A stretch of 43,558 nt of DNA, from contig MWOS01000090.1 of assembly GCA_002026165.1 (NCBI GenBank), positions 1 through 43,558 of the forward strand. Reading direction: 5' to 3'. Source of the stretch: Prochlorococcus sp. HOT208_60m_813G15 (GTDB taxonomy: Bacteria; Cyanobacteriota; Cyanobacteriia; PCC-6307; Cyanobiaceae). Position numbers and translations under genes: made by a program. This document shows, piece after piece, positions 1 to 8,309 of the stretch. How positions within the stretch are numbered: the first letter of the stretch is position 1; each line of letters opens with the position of its first letter. The notes under the pieces were generated by a model, which saw only the letters and a list, made by a program, of their open reading frames with translations, was not told where the DNA came from and made no database searches.

Positions 1-177
1 TCTTCCAGTTAATTTATCCCATCCAACAGAAAATAAATAAACAAAAATAGGTATTAGCGTCTGCCAAAGTCTTTTAAAAAGTCTTTGGGGGTTTTTTTTG
101 TAAATTTTAGAAATTGTGTCTGGATCATAATTTAGGAGTCCAGATACCTCAATAAAATCAGTAAAATCTTCTTTCAT
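1..177 (-). CDS. ABC1/UbiB (AarF) family atypical kinase, N-terminal fragment
   Basis: Only the first 59 codons lie in the window; the gene runs off the left edge. It starts at ATG 177 and reads MKEDFTDFIEVSGLLNYDPD, followed by a YKKNPQRLFKRLWQTLIP stretch that I recognise from the N-terminus of cyanobacterial ABC1/AarF/UbiB proteins. Family members are atypical kinase-like ATPases linked to quinone or prenyl-lipid metabolism. The kinase core itself is outside the window, so the call rests on N-terminal resemblance and on its place divergent from recN, with 68 bp between the start codons. Confidence is moderate for the family and low for any specific substrate. Confidence 0.6.
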   Translation of the reverse strand, partial: MKEDFTDFIEVSGLLNYDPDTISKIYKKNPQRLFKRLWQTLIPIFVYLFSVGWDKLTGR

Positions 178-245
178 AACTTTATATATTTAAAACCTTT
201 ATTTTTTTTAAAAAGAAGTTAATTTTTTTATATGGAAGATTTATC

Positions 246-1926
246 ATGTTAATACAACTAAAAATAGAAAATATTGCCTTAATAGAAATTATAGAAATTA
301 ATTTCGAAAAAGGTTTGAATATCATAACTGGCGATTCAGGTTCAGGAAAATCATTAATTTTGGATTCCCTAAATGCTTTATTTGGTGGAACTAATATACC
401 TCTAAAACATTTAATACGTCCAGGAAAAGATTTTTGTTCTATTAAGGCAATATTTTCATCTTCCTCTCAAATTAATAATTGGTTAATTAGTAATGGTTTT
501 GAAATAACTTCTTCAGAACTACAAATTAAAAGAAAATCATATAAAAAAAATAATAAAATTTTTTCCAAATATAGTCTTAATAATTTACCAATTAATAAAC
601 AATCATTAGAAAAACTTGGACGTTTTTTTAATAGATTTTGCAGGTCAATCTGATACTTTTATGTTTGATTCTTTAGATAAGAGAAGATTAATTATTGATG
701 ACTTATGTTCCCAAGAATCAAGAGAAACCAGCGAAACGATTAAAAATATATGGGGAGAAACTAAAGTTTTAAAAAGTTTAATGGATGAAAAAATTGAAAC
801 TTCTAGGAATCAAGCAGAAAAAAACTTAGCAATTAAACAAATGTTGAAGATTTTAGAAGAAGCTGATTTAAATTCCAGTGAAGAAATTTTAGAATTAGAG
901 TCATTAGAAAATAAACTTGTAAATAATCTAGAAATTAATAATTCAATTAAATCATCATTAGAAAACTTAAATAAGTTTAGTCATGACGAACCGTCAGTAA
1001 CATCTTTGATAAATCAATCAATAAAGATTTTAAATAAAACAGCAGATTTTGATTTAAAGATTCAAAATTTTAGAGAGAAGTTATTAAATATCCATGCTGA
1101 TGTTGAAGATTTAATTTTTGATCTAAACTCATATTTGCAAGACATAGAAAATTATGAATCTAATCTTCCAGAAATACAAAAAAGATTATTTTTTTTAAAA
1201 AACTTAGAGAGAACTTTTGCATTAGATTTACCTCAATTAATTGGAAAGCGCGATCAGTTAAAGACATATTTTCAACAAAATGATCAAGGAAATGAAATTG
1301 GCAGGATTCAATCTCAAATTGAGAATTTACAAAGTAACTTAAAGTCTTTATTTGTTATTCAATCTACTGAAAGAAAAAAAATTGCTAAACAGTTACAAAA
1401 TTCAGTGATGTCGATTTTAATCAATCTAGGTTTAGAAAATGCAAATTTTTCAATTCAATTTTCTGCATGCAAGCCTTCTGGCGATGGAATTGACGATATA
1501 AATTTTTTGTTTTCGGCTAATCCTGATCAGAAGCTTGCTCCATTATCAAATGTTATTTCTGGCGGAGAAATGTCAAGATTCTTGTTAGCTATTAAATCTA
1601 GTATTTCTAAAAAACCCAATACTTTCTTTCTAGATGAAATTGATAGTGGTTTAAGTGGTAAATCTCTATTTTCTTTGGTTGAGCTAATAAAAGCAATTTC
1701 TAAAAATCAACAAGTTTTATGTATTACACATCAGCCTTTTTTAGCTGCTAAGGGATTAGCTCATTTTAAAGTTAATAAAAACGTAATTAATGGAATAACT
1801 TATACTTCAATAACAAAACTAACCTCAAAGAGTCAAAGAAAAAATGAATTAATAGAACTTATAGGTGGAGGTTCTTGCGAAGTTAACGAATATGCTTCTA
1901 GACTTCTTGATCGTCAAACTGCGTAA
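246..1926 (+). pseudogene. recN: RecN DNA repair ATPase, interrupted by a +1 frameshift
   Basis: RecN is an SMC-like ATPase acting in double-strand break repair. The N-terminal part (246-653) has the Walker A motif GDSGSGKS at residues 29-36. The second part (from 616) has a coiled-coil middle, the signature SGGEMSRF, and the Walker B region FLDEIDSGLSGKS followed by CITHQPFLAAKG. The two parts are in different frames. The break lies at a run of seven Ts (623-629); with six Ts the frame would continue as R-F-L-I-D-F-A-G-Q-S-D and the whole gene would be one 559-aa protein, a normal RecN length. As written, translation stops after 135 aa, before the signature and Walker B parts. The rest looks intact, so the lesion is either recent, a sequencing error, or tolerated by slippage. 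Confidence 0.9.
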
Positions 1927-1943
1927 AACAGAAAAAATTCTAC

Positions 1944-1949
1944 TATAAT
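1944..1949 (+). promoter_or_regulatory. Probable -10 box of uvrA
   Basis: A perfect TATAAT lies in the 54-bp gap between recN and uvrA, 31 bases before the uvrA ATG. No good -35 hexamer is seen 16-18 bases upstream. The spacing would give a leader of about 25 bases. I saw no clear LexA-type palindrome here. Confidence 0.45.
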
Positions 1950-1980
1950 AGCTTTTTTAAATCATTAATTAGATTTAAAC

Positions 1981-4884
1981 ATGGTTAATAAAGCTGATAG
2001 AAGTTTTGGAGAAGATAACTCAATTAATATTAGAGGGGCTCGTCAGCATAATTTAAAAAATATTGATCTTTCACTACCTAGAAACAAATTTATAGTTTTT
2101 ACAGGCGTGAGTGGAAGTGGGAAGAGTTCTCTAGCCTTTGATACTATTTTTGCTGAAGGTCAAAGAAGATATGTTGAGAGTCTTTCGGCATACGCAAGGC
2201 AATTTTTGGGTCAAGTAGATAAACCAGATGTTGACAATATTGAAGGTTTATCACCTGCTATATCAATTGATCAAAAATCTACAAGTCATAATCCTCGATC
2301 AACAGTTGGAACAGTAACAGAGATACAAGATTATTTAAGATTATTGTTTGGTCGGGCTGGTGAGCCGCATTGTCACCATTGCGGTGTTCCAATCGCACCT
2401 CAAACAATTGATGAAATGGTTGATCAAATTCTTCTTTTACCAGAGGGAACTAGGTACCAATTGTTGGCTCCTGTTGTAAGAGGTAAGAAAGGAACACATA
2501 TAAAATTAATAAGTGGACTAGCTGCTGAAGGATTTGCTAGGGTAAGAATCAACGGAGAGGTAAGAGAACTTGCTGATAGTATTGAATTAGATAAAAATCA
2601 AATTCATAATATTGAGGTAGTAGTTGATAGATTAATTGCAAGAGAGGGAATTCAAGAAAGATTAAATGATTCTCTACAAACTTGTCTCAAAAGAGGCGAT
2701 GGCTTAGCAATAGTAGAAGTTGTTCCAAAAAAAGGAGAAAACTTACCTTCTAACTTAGAGAGAGAAAAACTTTATTCAGAAAATTATGCATGTCCTGTAC
2801 ATGGTTCTATTGTTGAAGAACTTTCTCCTAGATTATTTTCTTTTAATAGTCCATATGGTGCCTGTCCAGATTGTCATGGGATTGGTTATTTAAAAAAATT
2901 TACTGCGGATAGAGTTATACCTGATAAAACATTGCCTGTTTATGCTGCAATAGCTCCTTGGAGTGAAAAAGATAATACTTATTACTTCTCTTTACTTTAT
3001 TCTGTAGGACAAGCTTATGGTTTTGAATTAAAAACACCTTGGAGAGATTTAACTGATTTGCAAAAAAATGTTCTCCTTTTGGGATCAGATAAACCAATAT
3101 TAATTCAAGCTGATAGTCGTTTTAAAACTTCTAGTGGTTTTGAAAGACCTTTTGAGGGGATTTTGCCAATATTAGAAAGGCAATTGAATGAAGCCAATGG
3201 AGAATCAGTTAAACAAAAATTAGAAAAGTATCTAGAATTAGTTCCTTGTAAGACATGTTCTGGAAAAAGATTAAGACCTGAAGCTTTGGCCGTCAAACTT
3301 GGTCCATATAATATTACTGATTTAACCTCTATAAGCGTTTCTGAAACCCTAAATCACATAGAGCGCATAATGGGTTTAGGTAAGACAAATAAGGAAAATA
3401 TATCTTTATCAGAAAAACAAAAGCAGATAGGTGAATTGGTTTTAAAAGAAATTCGTTTACGTTTGCAGTTTTTAATTAATGTAGGTTTAGATTATTTGAC
3501 TTTAGATAGACCAGCAATGACTTTGTCTGGTGGTGAGGCTCAGCGTATTAGATTGGCTACGCAAATAGGTGCAGGTCTTACTGGTGTTTTATATGTATTA
3601 GATGAACCAAGTATTGGCTTGCATCAGAGAGACAATGACAGATTATTAGAAACATTAAAAAGCTTAAGAGACTTGGGAAATACTTTGGTTGTCGTTGAAC
3701 ATGATGAAGATACTATGAAATCCGCAGATTATTTAGTAGATATTGGTCCAGGAGCAGGTGTTTATGGTGGGGAAATTATTGCTAAAGGATCTTATCAAGA
3801 TGTCTTAAATTCAGAAAAGTCATTAACTGGAGCGTATCTTAGCGGGAGGAAGTCGATTCCTACTCCAAAAGTACGTAGATCATCGGTAAAAAAAAGTTTA
3901 ATTTTAAATACTTGTTCTAAAAATAATTTGAAAAATATTTCTGTGGAATTTCCTTTAGGAAGATTAGTTTCTGTAACTGGCGTGAGTGGAAGTGGGAAGA
4001 GCACTTTGATAAATGAATTACTCCATCCTGCATTGTGTCATTCTCTAGGATTAAAAGTCCCTTTTCCTCAAGGCGTAAAAGAGTTAAAAGGTATAAAGGC
4101 AATCGATAAAGTTATCGTTATTGATCAATCTCCAATAGGAAGAACTCCAAGATCAAATCCTGCTACATATACCGGTGCTTTTGACCCTATAAGGCAGATA
4201 TTTACTGCCACAGTAGAAGCAAAAGCAAGAGGTTATCAGGCTGGTCAATTTAGCTTTAACGTGAAGGGAGGAAGATGCGAAGCTTGTAAAGGTCAGGGAG
4301 TCAATGTTATTGAAATGAATTTTTTACCTGATGTGTACGTTCAATGTGAAGTATGTAAAGGAGCTCGTTTCAATAGGGAAACTCTTCAAGTTAAATACAA
4401 AGGTTTTAATATATCCGACGTTTTAGAGATGACTGTTGAACAAGCTGCAGAAACTTTTTCTGCTATACCTCAAGCTGCGGATAGATTATCTACATTAGTT
4501 GATGTTGGTTTAGGATATGTCAAGTTAGGTCAACCTGCCCCTACATTATCTGGCGGAGAGGCTCAAAGAGTTAAATTAGCTACAGAATTATCTAAAAGGG
4601 CTACCGGAAAAACTTTATATTTGATTGATGAACCAACTACAGGTCTAAGTTTTTATGATGTTCATAAATTAATGGATGTAATACAACGTTTGGTAGATAA
4701 AGGAAATTCTGTAATTGTAATTGAACATAATCTTGATGTTATTAGATGTTCTGATTGGATTATTGATTTAGGACCTGATGGAGGAGATAAAGGTGGCGAA
4801 ATTATTGTAGAAGGTATTCCTGAAGATGTAGCTGAACATCCCACAAGCCACACAGCAAAATATCTTAAAAAAGTTCTTAAATAA
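1981..4884 (+). CDS. uvrA: Excinuclease ABC subunit A
   Basis: UvrA is the damage-sensing ATPase of nucleotide excision repair and loads UvrB on lesions. At 967 aa it is full length. The first nucleotide-binding site has Walker A GVSGSGKS (residues 42-49) and signature LSGGEAQRIRLA (about 515) followed by VLDEPSIGLHQRD. The second has Walker A GVSGSGKST (about 667) and LSGGEAQRVKLA (about 857) followed by LIDEPTTGL. Zinc modules are visible as CPVH...CPDC near residue 270 and CEAC...CEVC near residue 765; the CxxH form of the first is common in UvrA outside E. coli. It starts at ATG 1981, 54 bp after recN, with its own TATAAT box, so the two repair genes may be only partly co-transcribed. The two Walker A coding stretches share 23 identical bases. 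Confidence 0.98.
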   Translation: MVNKADRSFGEDNSINIRGARQHNLKNIDLSLPRNKFIVFTGVSGSGKSSLAFDTIFAEGQRRYVESLSAYARQFLGQVDKPDVDNIEGLSPAISIDQKSTSHNPRSTVGTVTEIQDYLRLLFGRAGEPHCHHCGVPIAPQTIDEMVDQILLLPEGTRYQLLAPVVRGKKGTHIKLISGLAAEGFARVRINGEVRELADSIELDKNQIHNIEVVVDRLIAREGIQERLNDSLQTCLKRGDGLAIVEVVPKKGENLPSNLEREKLYSENYACPVHGSIVEELSPRLFSFNSPYGACPDCHGIGYLKKFTADRVIPDKTLPVYAAIAPWSEKDNTYYFSLLYSVGQAYGFELKTPWRDLTDLQKNVLLLGSDKPILIQADSRFKTSSGFERPFEGILPILERQLNEANGESVKQKLEKYLELVPCKTCSGKRLRPEALAVKLGPYNITDLTSISVSETLNHIERIMGLGKTNKENISLSEKQKQIGELVLKEIRLRLQFLINVGLDYLTLDRPAMTLSGGEAQRIRLATQIGAGLTGVLYVLDEPSIGLHQRDNDRLLETLKSLRDLGNTLVVVEHDEDTMKSADYLVDIGPGAGVYGGEIIAKGSYQDVLNSEKSLTGAYLSGRKSIPTPKVRRSSVKKSLILNTCSKNNLKNISVEFPLGRLVSVTGVSGSGKSTLINELLHPALCHSLGLKVPFPQGVKELKGIKAIDKVIVIDQSPIGRTPRSNPATYTGAFDPIRQIFTATVEAKARGYQAGQFSFNVKGGRCEACKGQGVNVIEMNFLPDVYVQCEVCKGARFNRETLQVKYKGFNISDVLEMTVEQAAETFSAIPQAADRLSTLVDVGLGYVKLGQPAPTLSGGEAQRVKLATELSKRATGKTLYLIDEPTTGLSFYDVHKLMDVIQRLVDKGNSVIVIEHNLDVIRCSDWIIDLGPDGGDKGGEIIVEGIPEDVAEHPTSHTAKYLKKVLK

Positions 4885-4931
4885 AAAATCTTTGTTGTAT
4901 TTCTTTGTATTTTAAATTTTCTAAGCAAAAT

Positions 4932-4979
4932 GAAAGCTTTATTTAGAGGGGTACAATATCAGTCTGCATAAGCTTTTTT
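4932..4979 (+). terminator. Weak terminator-like hairpin in the uvrA-sps gap
   Basis: AAAGCTT near 4934 can pair with AAGCTTT near 4970, with a loop of about 25-30 bases, and a run of seven Ts follows. The stem is short and AT-rich, so this is only a possible intrinsic terminator for uvrA. The rest of the 201-bp gap (4885-5085) is AT-rich, includes a TACAAT at 4952-4957 that could be a -10 box for the next gene, and holds no gene that I can support. Confidence 0.25.
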
Positions 4980-5085
4980 TAAAATTTTTTTGATTAATAA
5001 ACTTTAAATCATAATTCTTTCTTAATATTTCCTTTGGAAATTCAGCTTATTTGTATTAAAGGCGTTTGATCTGAGGATTTGCTGA

Positions 5086-6495
5086 ATGAGGTTGAAATTT
5101 TTACATTTACATTTACATGGTCTTATACGCTCAAAAAATCTTGAATTAGGCAAGGATGCAGATACAGGAGGGCAAACACAATACGTTTTAGAGTTAGTTA
5201 AGAGTTTGGCTAACACTTCAGAAGTTGACCAAGTAGATTTAGTAACTCGTTTAATCAATGACGCTAAAGTCGATAGTGAATATTCTCAAGAAGAAGAATT
5301 TGTAGAACCCGGAGTTAAAATTTTAAGATTTAAATTTGGACCAAATAAATACTTAAGAAAAGAATTGCTTTGGCCTTATTTAGATCATTTAACTGAGGTC
5401 CTTATCTCTTACTATAAAAAAAATAAAAAGCCTAATTTTATTCATGCACATTATGCAGATGCTGGATATGTAGGAGTTAAACTAAGTAAATCTTTAAATG
5501 TTCCACTTATTTTTACTGGACATTCTTTAGGAAGAGAAAAAAAGAGGAAATTGCTTGATACAGGGCTAAAAATGAATCAAATAGAAAAGTTTTATTCCAT
5601 TAGTAAAAGAATTGAAGCCGAAGAAAAAGCGTTAAAGTCTGCAGATATTGTTGTTACAAGTACTAAACAAGAGTCAGTTTACCAATATTGCCAATATTCT
5701 TCTTTTTCACCTGATAAAGCCAGAGTGATTCCTCCAGGTGTTGATCATAATAAGTTTCACCATATTTACTCAACAACAGAAACAGCTGATATAGATAATA
5801 TGATGAAACCTTTTTTAAAGGATTCTACAAAACCCCCATTATTGACTATTTCTAGAGCTGTACGAAGAAAAAATATTCCTTCTTTGATTGAGGCATACGG
5901 AAGATCTGAAAAATTAAAAAGAAAAACTAATTTAATATTGATTTTGGGCTGTAGAGATAGTACTTCAAAACTTGACCCTCAACAAAAAGATGTATTCCAT
6001 AATATTTTTGAAACGATTGATAAATATAATTTGTATGGAAAGGTAGCTTATCCAAAAAAGCATCTTCCAAATCAAATTCCTGCTTTGTATAGGTGGGCTG
6101 CTAGCAGAGGGGGTGTATTTGTAAATCCAGCTTTAACAGAGCCTTTTGGTTTAACTCTTCTTGAAGCTTCTTCATGTGGATTGCCAATAATTTCTACAAA
6201 TGATGGAGGACCAAAAGAAATTCGTTCAAAATGTGAAAATGGACTTTTAGTAGATGTTACTGATATTAATAAGTTGAAAGTTATTCTTGAGCAAGGAATT
6301 TCTAATAATAATCAGTGGAAATTATGGAGTAGAAATGGAATTGAGGGTGTCAATAGGCACTTTAGTTGGAACACTCATGTACGCAATTATTTATCAATAC
6401 TCATAAAAGAGTTATCAAAGTCAAATGGTTATTCTTCATCTGATATTAAACAGAGTTGTTTAAAAGGAAGTTCTTCACTTATAAAACCCCATTGA
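5086..6495 (+). CDS. sps: Sucrose-phosphate synthase, glycosyltransferase domain only
   Basis: A GT4-family, GT-B-fold glycosyltransferase of 469 aa that should make sucrose 6-phosphate from UDP-glucose (or another NDP-glucose) and fructose 6-phosphate. The N-terminal half has the SPS/sucrose synthase signatures GKDADTGGQTQYVLEL and TGHSLGREKKRKL. The C-terminal half has the E-x7-E motif EPFGLTLLE (E352 and E360) in a typical nucleotide-sugar site. The ATG has a GAGG Shine-Dalgarno 9 bases upstream. Many cyanobacterial SPS proteins, such as the roughly 720-aa Synechocystis enzyme, carry a C-terminal sucrose-phosphatase-like domain; here the protein ends soon after the glycosyltransferase fold. 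Its last 22 or so residues are read from the antisense strand of the convergent 81-aa gene. A separate phosphatase would be needed, and none is in the window. Confidence 0.9.
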   Translation: MRLKFLHLHLHGLIRSKNLELGKDADTGGQTQYVLELVKSLANTSEVDQVDLVTRLINDAKVDSEYSQEEEFVEPGVKILRFKFGPNKYLRKELLWPYLDHLTEVLISYYKKNKKPNFIHAHYADAGYVGVKLSKSLNVPLIFTGHSLGREKKRKLLDTGLKMNQIEKFYSISKRIEAEEKALKSADIVVTSTKQESVYQYCQYSSFSPDKARVIPPGVDHNKFHHIYSTTETADIDNMMKPFLKDSTKPPLLTISRAVRRKNIPSLIEAYGRSEKLKRKTNLILILGCRDSTSKLDPQQKDVFHNIFETIDKYNLYGKVAYPKKHLPNQIPALYRWAASRGGVFVNPALTEPFGLTLLEASSCGLPIISTNDGGPKEIRSKCENGLLVDVTDINKLKVILEQGISNNNQWKLWSRNGIEGVNRHFSWNTHVRNYLSILIKELSKSNGYSSSDIKQSCLKGSSSLIKPH

Positions 6496-6674
6496 TCAAA
6501 TACTTTAGGATCAGGATGAAGAATTAGTTGATTGTTATGAGTTTTTTTTAGTTTGAAACCTTTTTTTGATAGTTTTTTCATTAAGTTAGCAGTTTCTTCA
6601 AATCTTGATGCCATTGCATCAAGACTTGAGCAGTCACTTGTTAATCCATTGTCTTTCCATGTAAAAAAACTCAT
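6429..6674 (-). CDS. Conserved cyanobacterial 81-aa protein, function unknown
   Basis: I recognise the pattern of this small protein from marine picocyanobacteria: a helical first half (SRFEETANLMKKLSKKGFKL) then LHPDPKVFDQWGFISEELPF. No catalytic motif, signal peptide or membrane segment is visible. It starts at ATG 6674, 10 bases after the mraY stop on the same strand, so it is probably the last gene of a DUF3134-mraY-81-aa transcription unit. Its final 67 bases overlap the 3' end of the sucrose-phosphate synthase gene on the opposite strand. The composition (charged, amphipathic, conserved-looking proline and glycine positions) argues that this strand codes a real protein and is not a shadow. 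No function can be assigned. Confidence 0.75.
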   Translation of the reverse strand: MSFFTWKDNGLTSDCSSLDAMASRFEETANLMKKLSKKGFKLKKTHNNQLILHPDPKVFDQWGFISEELPFKQLCLISDEE

Positions 6675-6684
6675 AACAAATTTT

Positions 6685-7761
6685 TTAAAGATTAATTTTT
6701 AAAACTATACCTAAAATTACAAGTAAAATGTTGATTTTCCAAAAATTTTCAACTATTTTTTGTTCCTTAACTCCTTGAAGTTCAAAATGGTGGTGCAATG
6801 GAGCCATTAAAAATATACGTTTACCATTATGAAAAAATTTTTTTGTTATTTTGAAAAAACTTACTTGAATTATTACCGATAATGATTCAATGATAAATAT
6901 ACCTGAGATAATAGATAAGGTAAAAACGCTATCGGTTAATAACGCTATAGAACCTAGAATTGCGCCAATACTGAGAGATCCTGTGTCACCCATAAATATT
7001 TTTGCAGGATAACTATTGAATTTGAGAAATCCTAAGCATATGCCGCACATTGCATAACATAGGATACTGAAAATAAACAGTTCTTGCTGTTCTTTTATTA
7101 ATATTTCTGTTCCTAATCCATAAAAGACTATTCCACTACATCCAGCGGCTAATCCATCAAGTCCATCAGTCAAATTTACTGAATTACTTATGCCAACTAG
7201 TACTAAAAAAGAAATTGGCAATATGAAAATATTCATATTTATTCCCCAAGAGTCAGATACTGTAATTATTGGATTTATTAAATTTTTTTCATAGGCTAAA
7301 AATATAAAAACTATAGAGATGATACTTTGTAGAGTAAATTTTTCTTTTGTTTTTAAACCTGTGTTTTCTTTGTTTTTAATACTTAAATAATCATCTAAAA
7401 ATCCTATAATGAAGAATCCAAAAATAGTTAGTAATAAAAGAAAAAATTTTATAGAACCATAGTATATAGTTATTATCAAGAGAAAAATTAAAAATGGGAT
7501 TATCATAAAAATCCCACCCATTGTTGGGGTATTATTTTTTTTAACGTGACTATTGGGACCTTCAGTCCTTATATTTTGAAGTAAATTTAATTTTTTGATT
7601 ATCTTGAGACCATTTTTTGTTGTGAAAAAAGAAATAAAAAAAAATAACGTGAAAAATCCTATAAAAAGAAAATTATTGAATAAATAAGAGGTAATTATTA
7701 AAGCAAAAGTATTTAATATTAGTAACGATTTAAACTCAAACTTTTTAATCTTCCCAATCAT
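6685..7761 (-). CDS. mraY: Phospho-N-acetylmuramoyl-pentapeptide transferase
   Basis: MraY is the integral membrane enzyme that transfers phospho-MurNAc-pentapeptide from UDP to undecaprenyl phosphate, forming lipid I in peptidoglycan synthesis. The 358-aa protein is strongly hydrophobic, with about ten membrane segments. Family motifs are present in order: NTPTMGG, GFLDDYLSIKNKENTGL with the conserved aspartate pair, NLTDGLDGLAAG, MGDTGSL, and the APLHHHFE loop near the C-terminus. The ATG lies inside the last codons of the upstream DUF3134 gene (17-bp overlap, different frame), which suggests translational coupling. The 81-aa gene follows after 10 bases. Here mraY is not inside a large mur/fts cluster, as is usual in cyanobacteria. 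Confidence 0.96.
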   Translation of the reverse strand: MIGKIKKFEFKSLLILNTFALIITSYLFNNFLFIGFFTLFFFISFFTTKNGLKIIKKLNLLQNIRTEGPNSHVKKNNTPTMGGIFMIIPFLIFLLIITIYYGSIKFFLLLLTIFGFFIIGFLDDYLSIKNKENTGLKTKEKFTLQSIISIVFIFLAYEKNLINPIITVSDSWGINMNIFILPISFLVLVGISNSVNLTDGLDGLAAGCSGIVFYGLGTEILIKEQQELFIFSILCYAMCGICLGFLKFNSYPAKIFMGDTGSLSIGAILGSIALLTDSVFTLSIISGIFIIESLSVIIQVSFFKITKKFFHNGKRIFLMAPLHHHFELQGVKEQKIVENFWKINILLVILGIVLKINL

Positions 7762-8038
7762 CTTCTACGGAAGGCTCATCTTCGGTCTTATAATCTTCTT
7801 TTTCTCCCATTAGCGCAGAAAGTTCTTCTTCTTCTATAGTACTAATTTCTTGTGAATCTCCTTCTTTTTCTGTAACAAGTCTTCCTGTATTTTCAAGCCA
7901 AGATAGTAGATCAGGTTCATCTCTTAATGGCAAAACAGGAGCTGGATCGTCTCTGTGGTAGCAAGTCAAAGCAGGGTTGACTTCAGCAATATTGTCTAAT
8001 CTAAGTTTTAGTTTATTTGAGTTCATTAATGTTTTCAT
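7745..8038 (-). CDS. DUF3134 family protein
   Basis: A small acidic protein of about 97 aa whose core, NPALTCYHRDDPAPVLPLRDEPDLLSWLENTGRL, I recognise as the cyanobacterial DUF3134 family, of unknown function. The tail is very acidic and low in complexity (EEEELSALMGEKEDYKTEDEP...DDWED). Two starts are likely: ATG 8038 (MKTLMNSNK) or ATG 8026 (MNSNKLKLRL). A further upstream extension to 8095 would collide with the divergent gene and adds non-conserved residues, so I reject it. The stop lies 17 bp inside mraY. No Shine-Dalgarno is obvious; an AT-rich TATATATA stretch just upstream of 8038 could hold the promoter. Confidence 0.75.
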   Translation of the reverse strand: MKTLMNSNKLKLRLDNIAEVNPALTCYHRDDPAPVLPLRDEPDLLSWLENTGRLVTEKEGDSQEISTIEEEELSALMGEKEDYKTEDEPSVEDDWED

Positions 8039-8079
8039 TCTATATATAAGATAATACATAATGATGCACCCGAAAAACT

Positions 8080-8274
8080 TTGTTTGATAAACCAAATTTA
8101 AAATATTTTTTTATCTGGCTAATTTCATTGTTGTTGTCTGGATTATTTAAACTTATTGGATATTTGAATCCTAATGTTTTAATAATAAATAATTTTCTTC
8201 TTTTGTTATTAGTTTTTGGTCCAGCTCTTTTAGTTACAATAATATTAGTTTTAAAAAAGTTTTCAAATTCTTGA
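8080..8274 (+). CDS. Small hydrophobic membrane protein, 64 aa
   Basis: The translation is mostly hydrophobic, with two predicted membrane spans: roughly residues 9-28 (YFFIWLISLLLSGLFKLIGY) and 36-58 (INNFLLLLLVFGPALLVTII). A short polar head and a KKFSNS tail flank them. The only start in this frame is TTG 8080; no ATG is available and no Shine-Dalgarno is seen. The gene sits 36 bp before argG on the same strand and diverges from the DUF3134 gene. I do not recognise a family. A two-span protein this clean is unlikely to be noise, but unusual start usage keeps confidence moderate. Confidence 0.5.
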   Translation: MFDKPNLKYFFIWLISLLLSGLFKLIGYLNPNVLIINNFLLLLLVFGPALLVTIILVLKKFSNS

Positions 8275-8309
8275 TTACGTCAAAATTTAAATTTATGGAG
8301 CAAATTTAG

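Noticed and set aside
8039..8095. Upstream extension of the DUF3134 protein to 8095
   Set aside because: It overlaps the divergent small membrane protein start and adds a hydrophobic, non-conserved head ahead of two better ATG starts.
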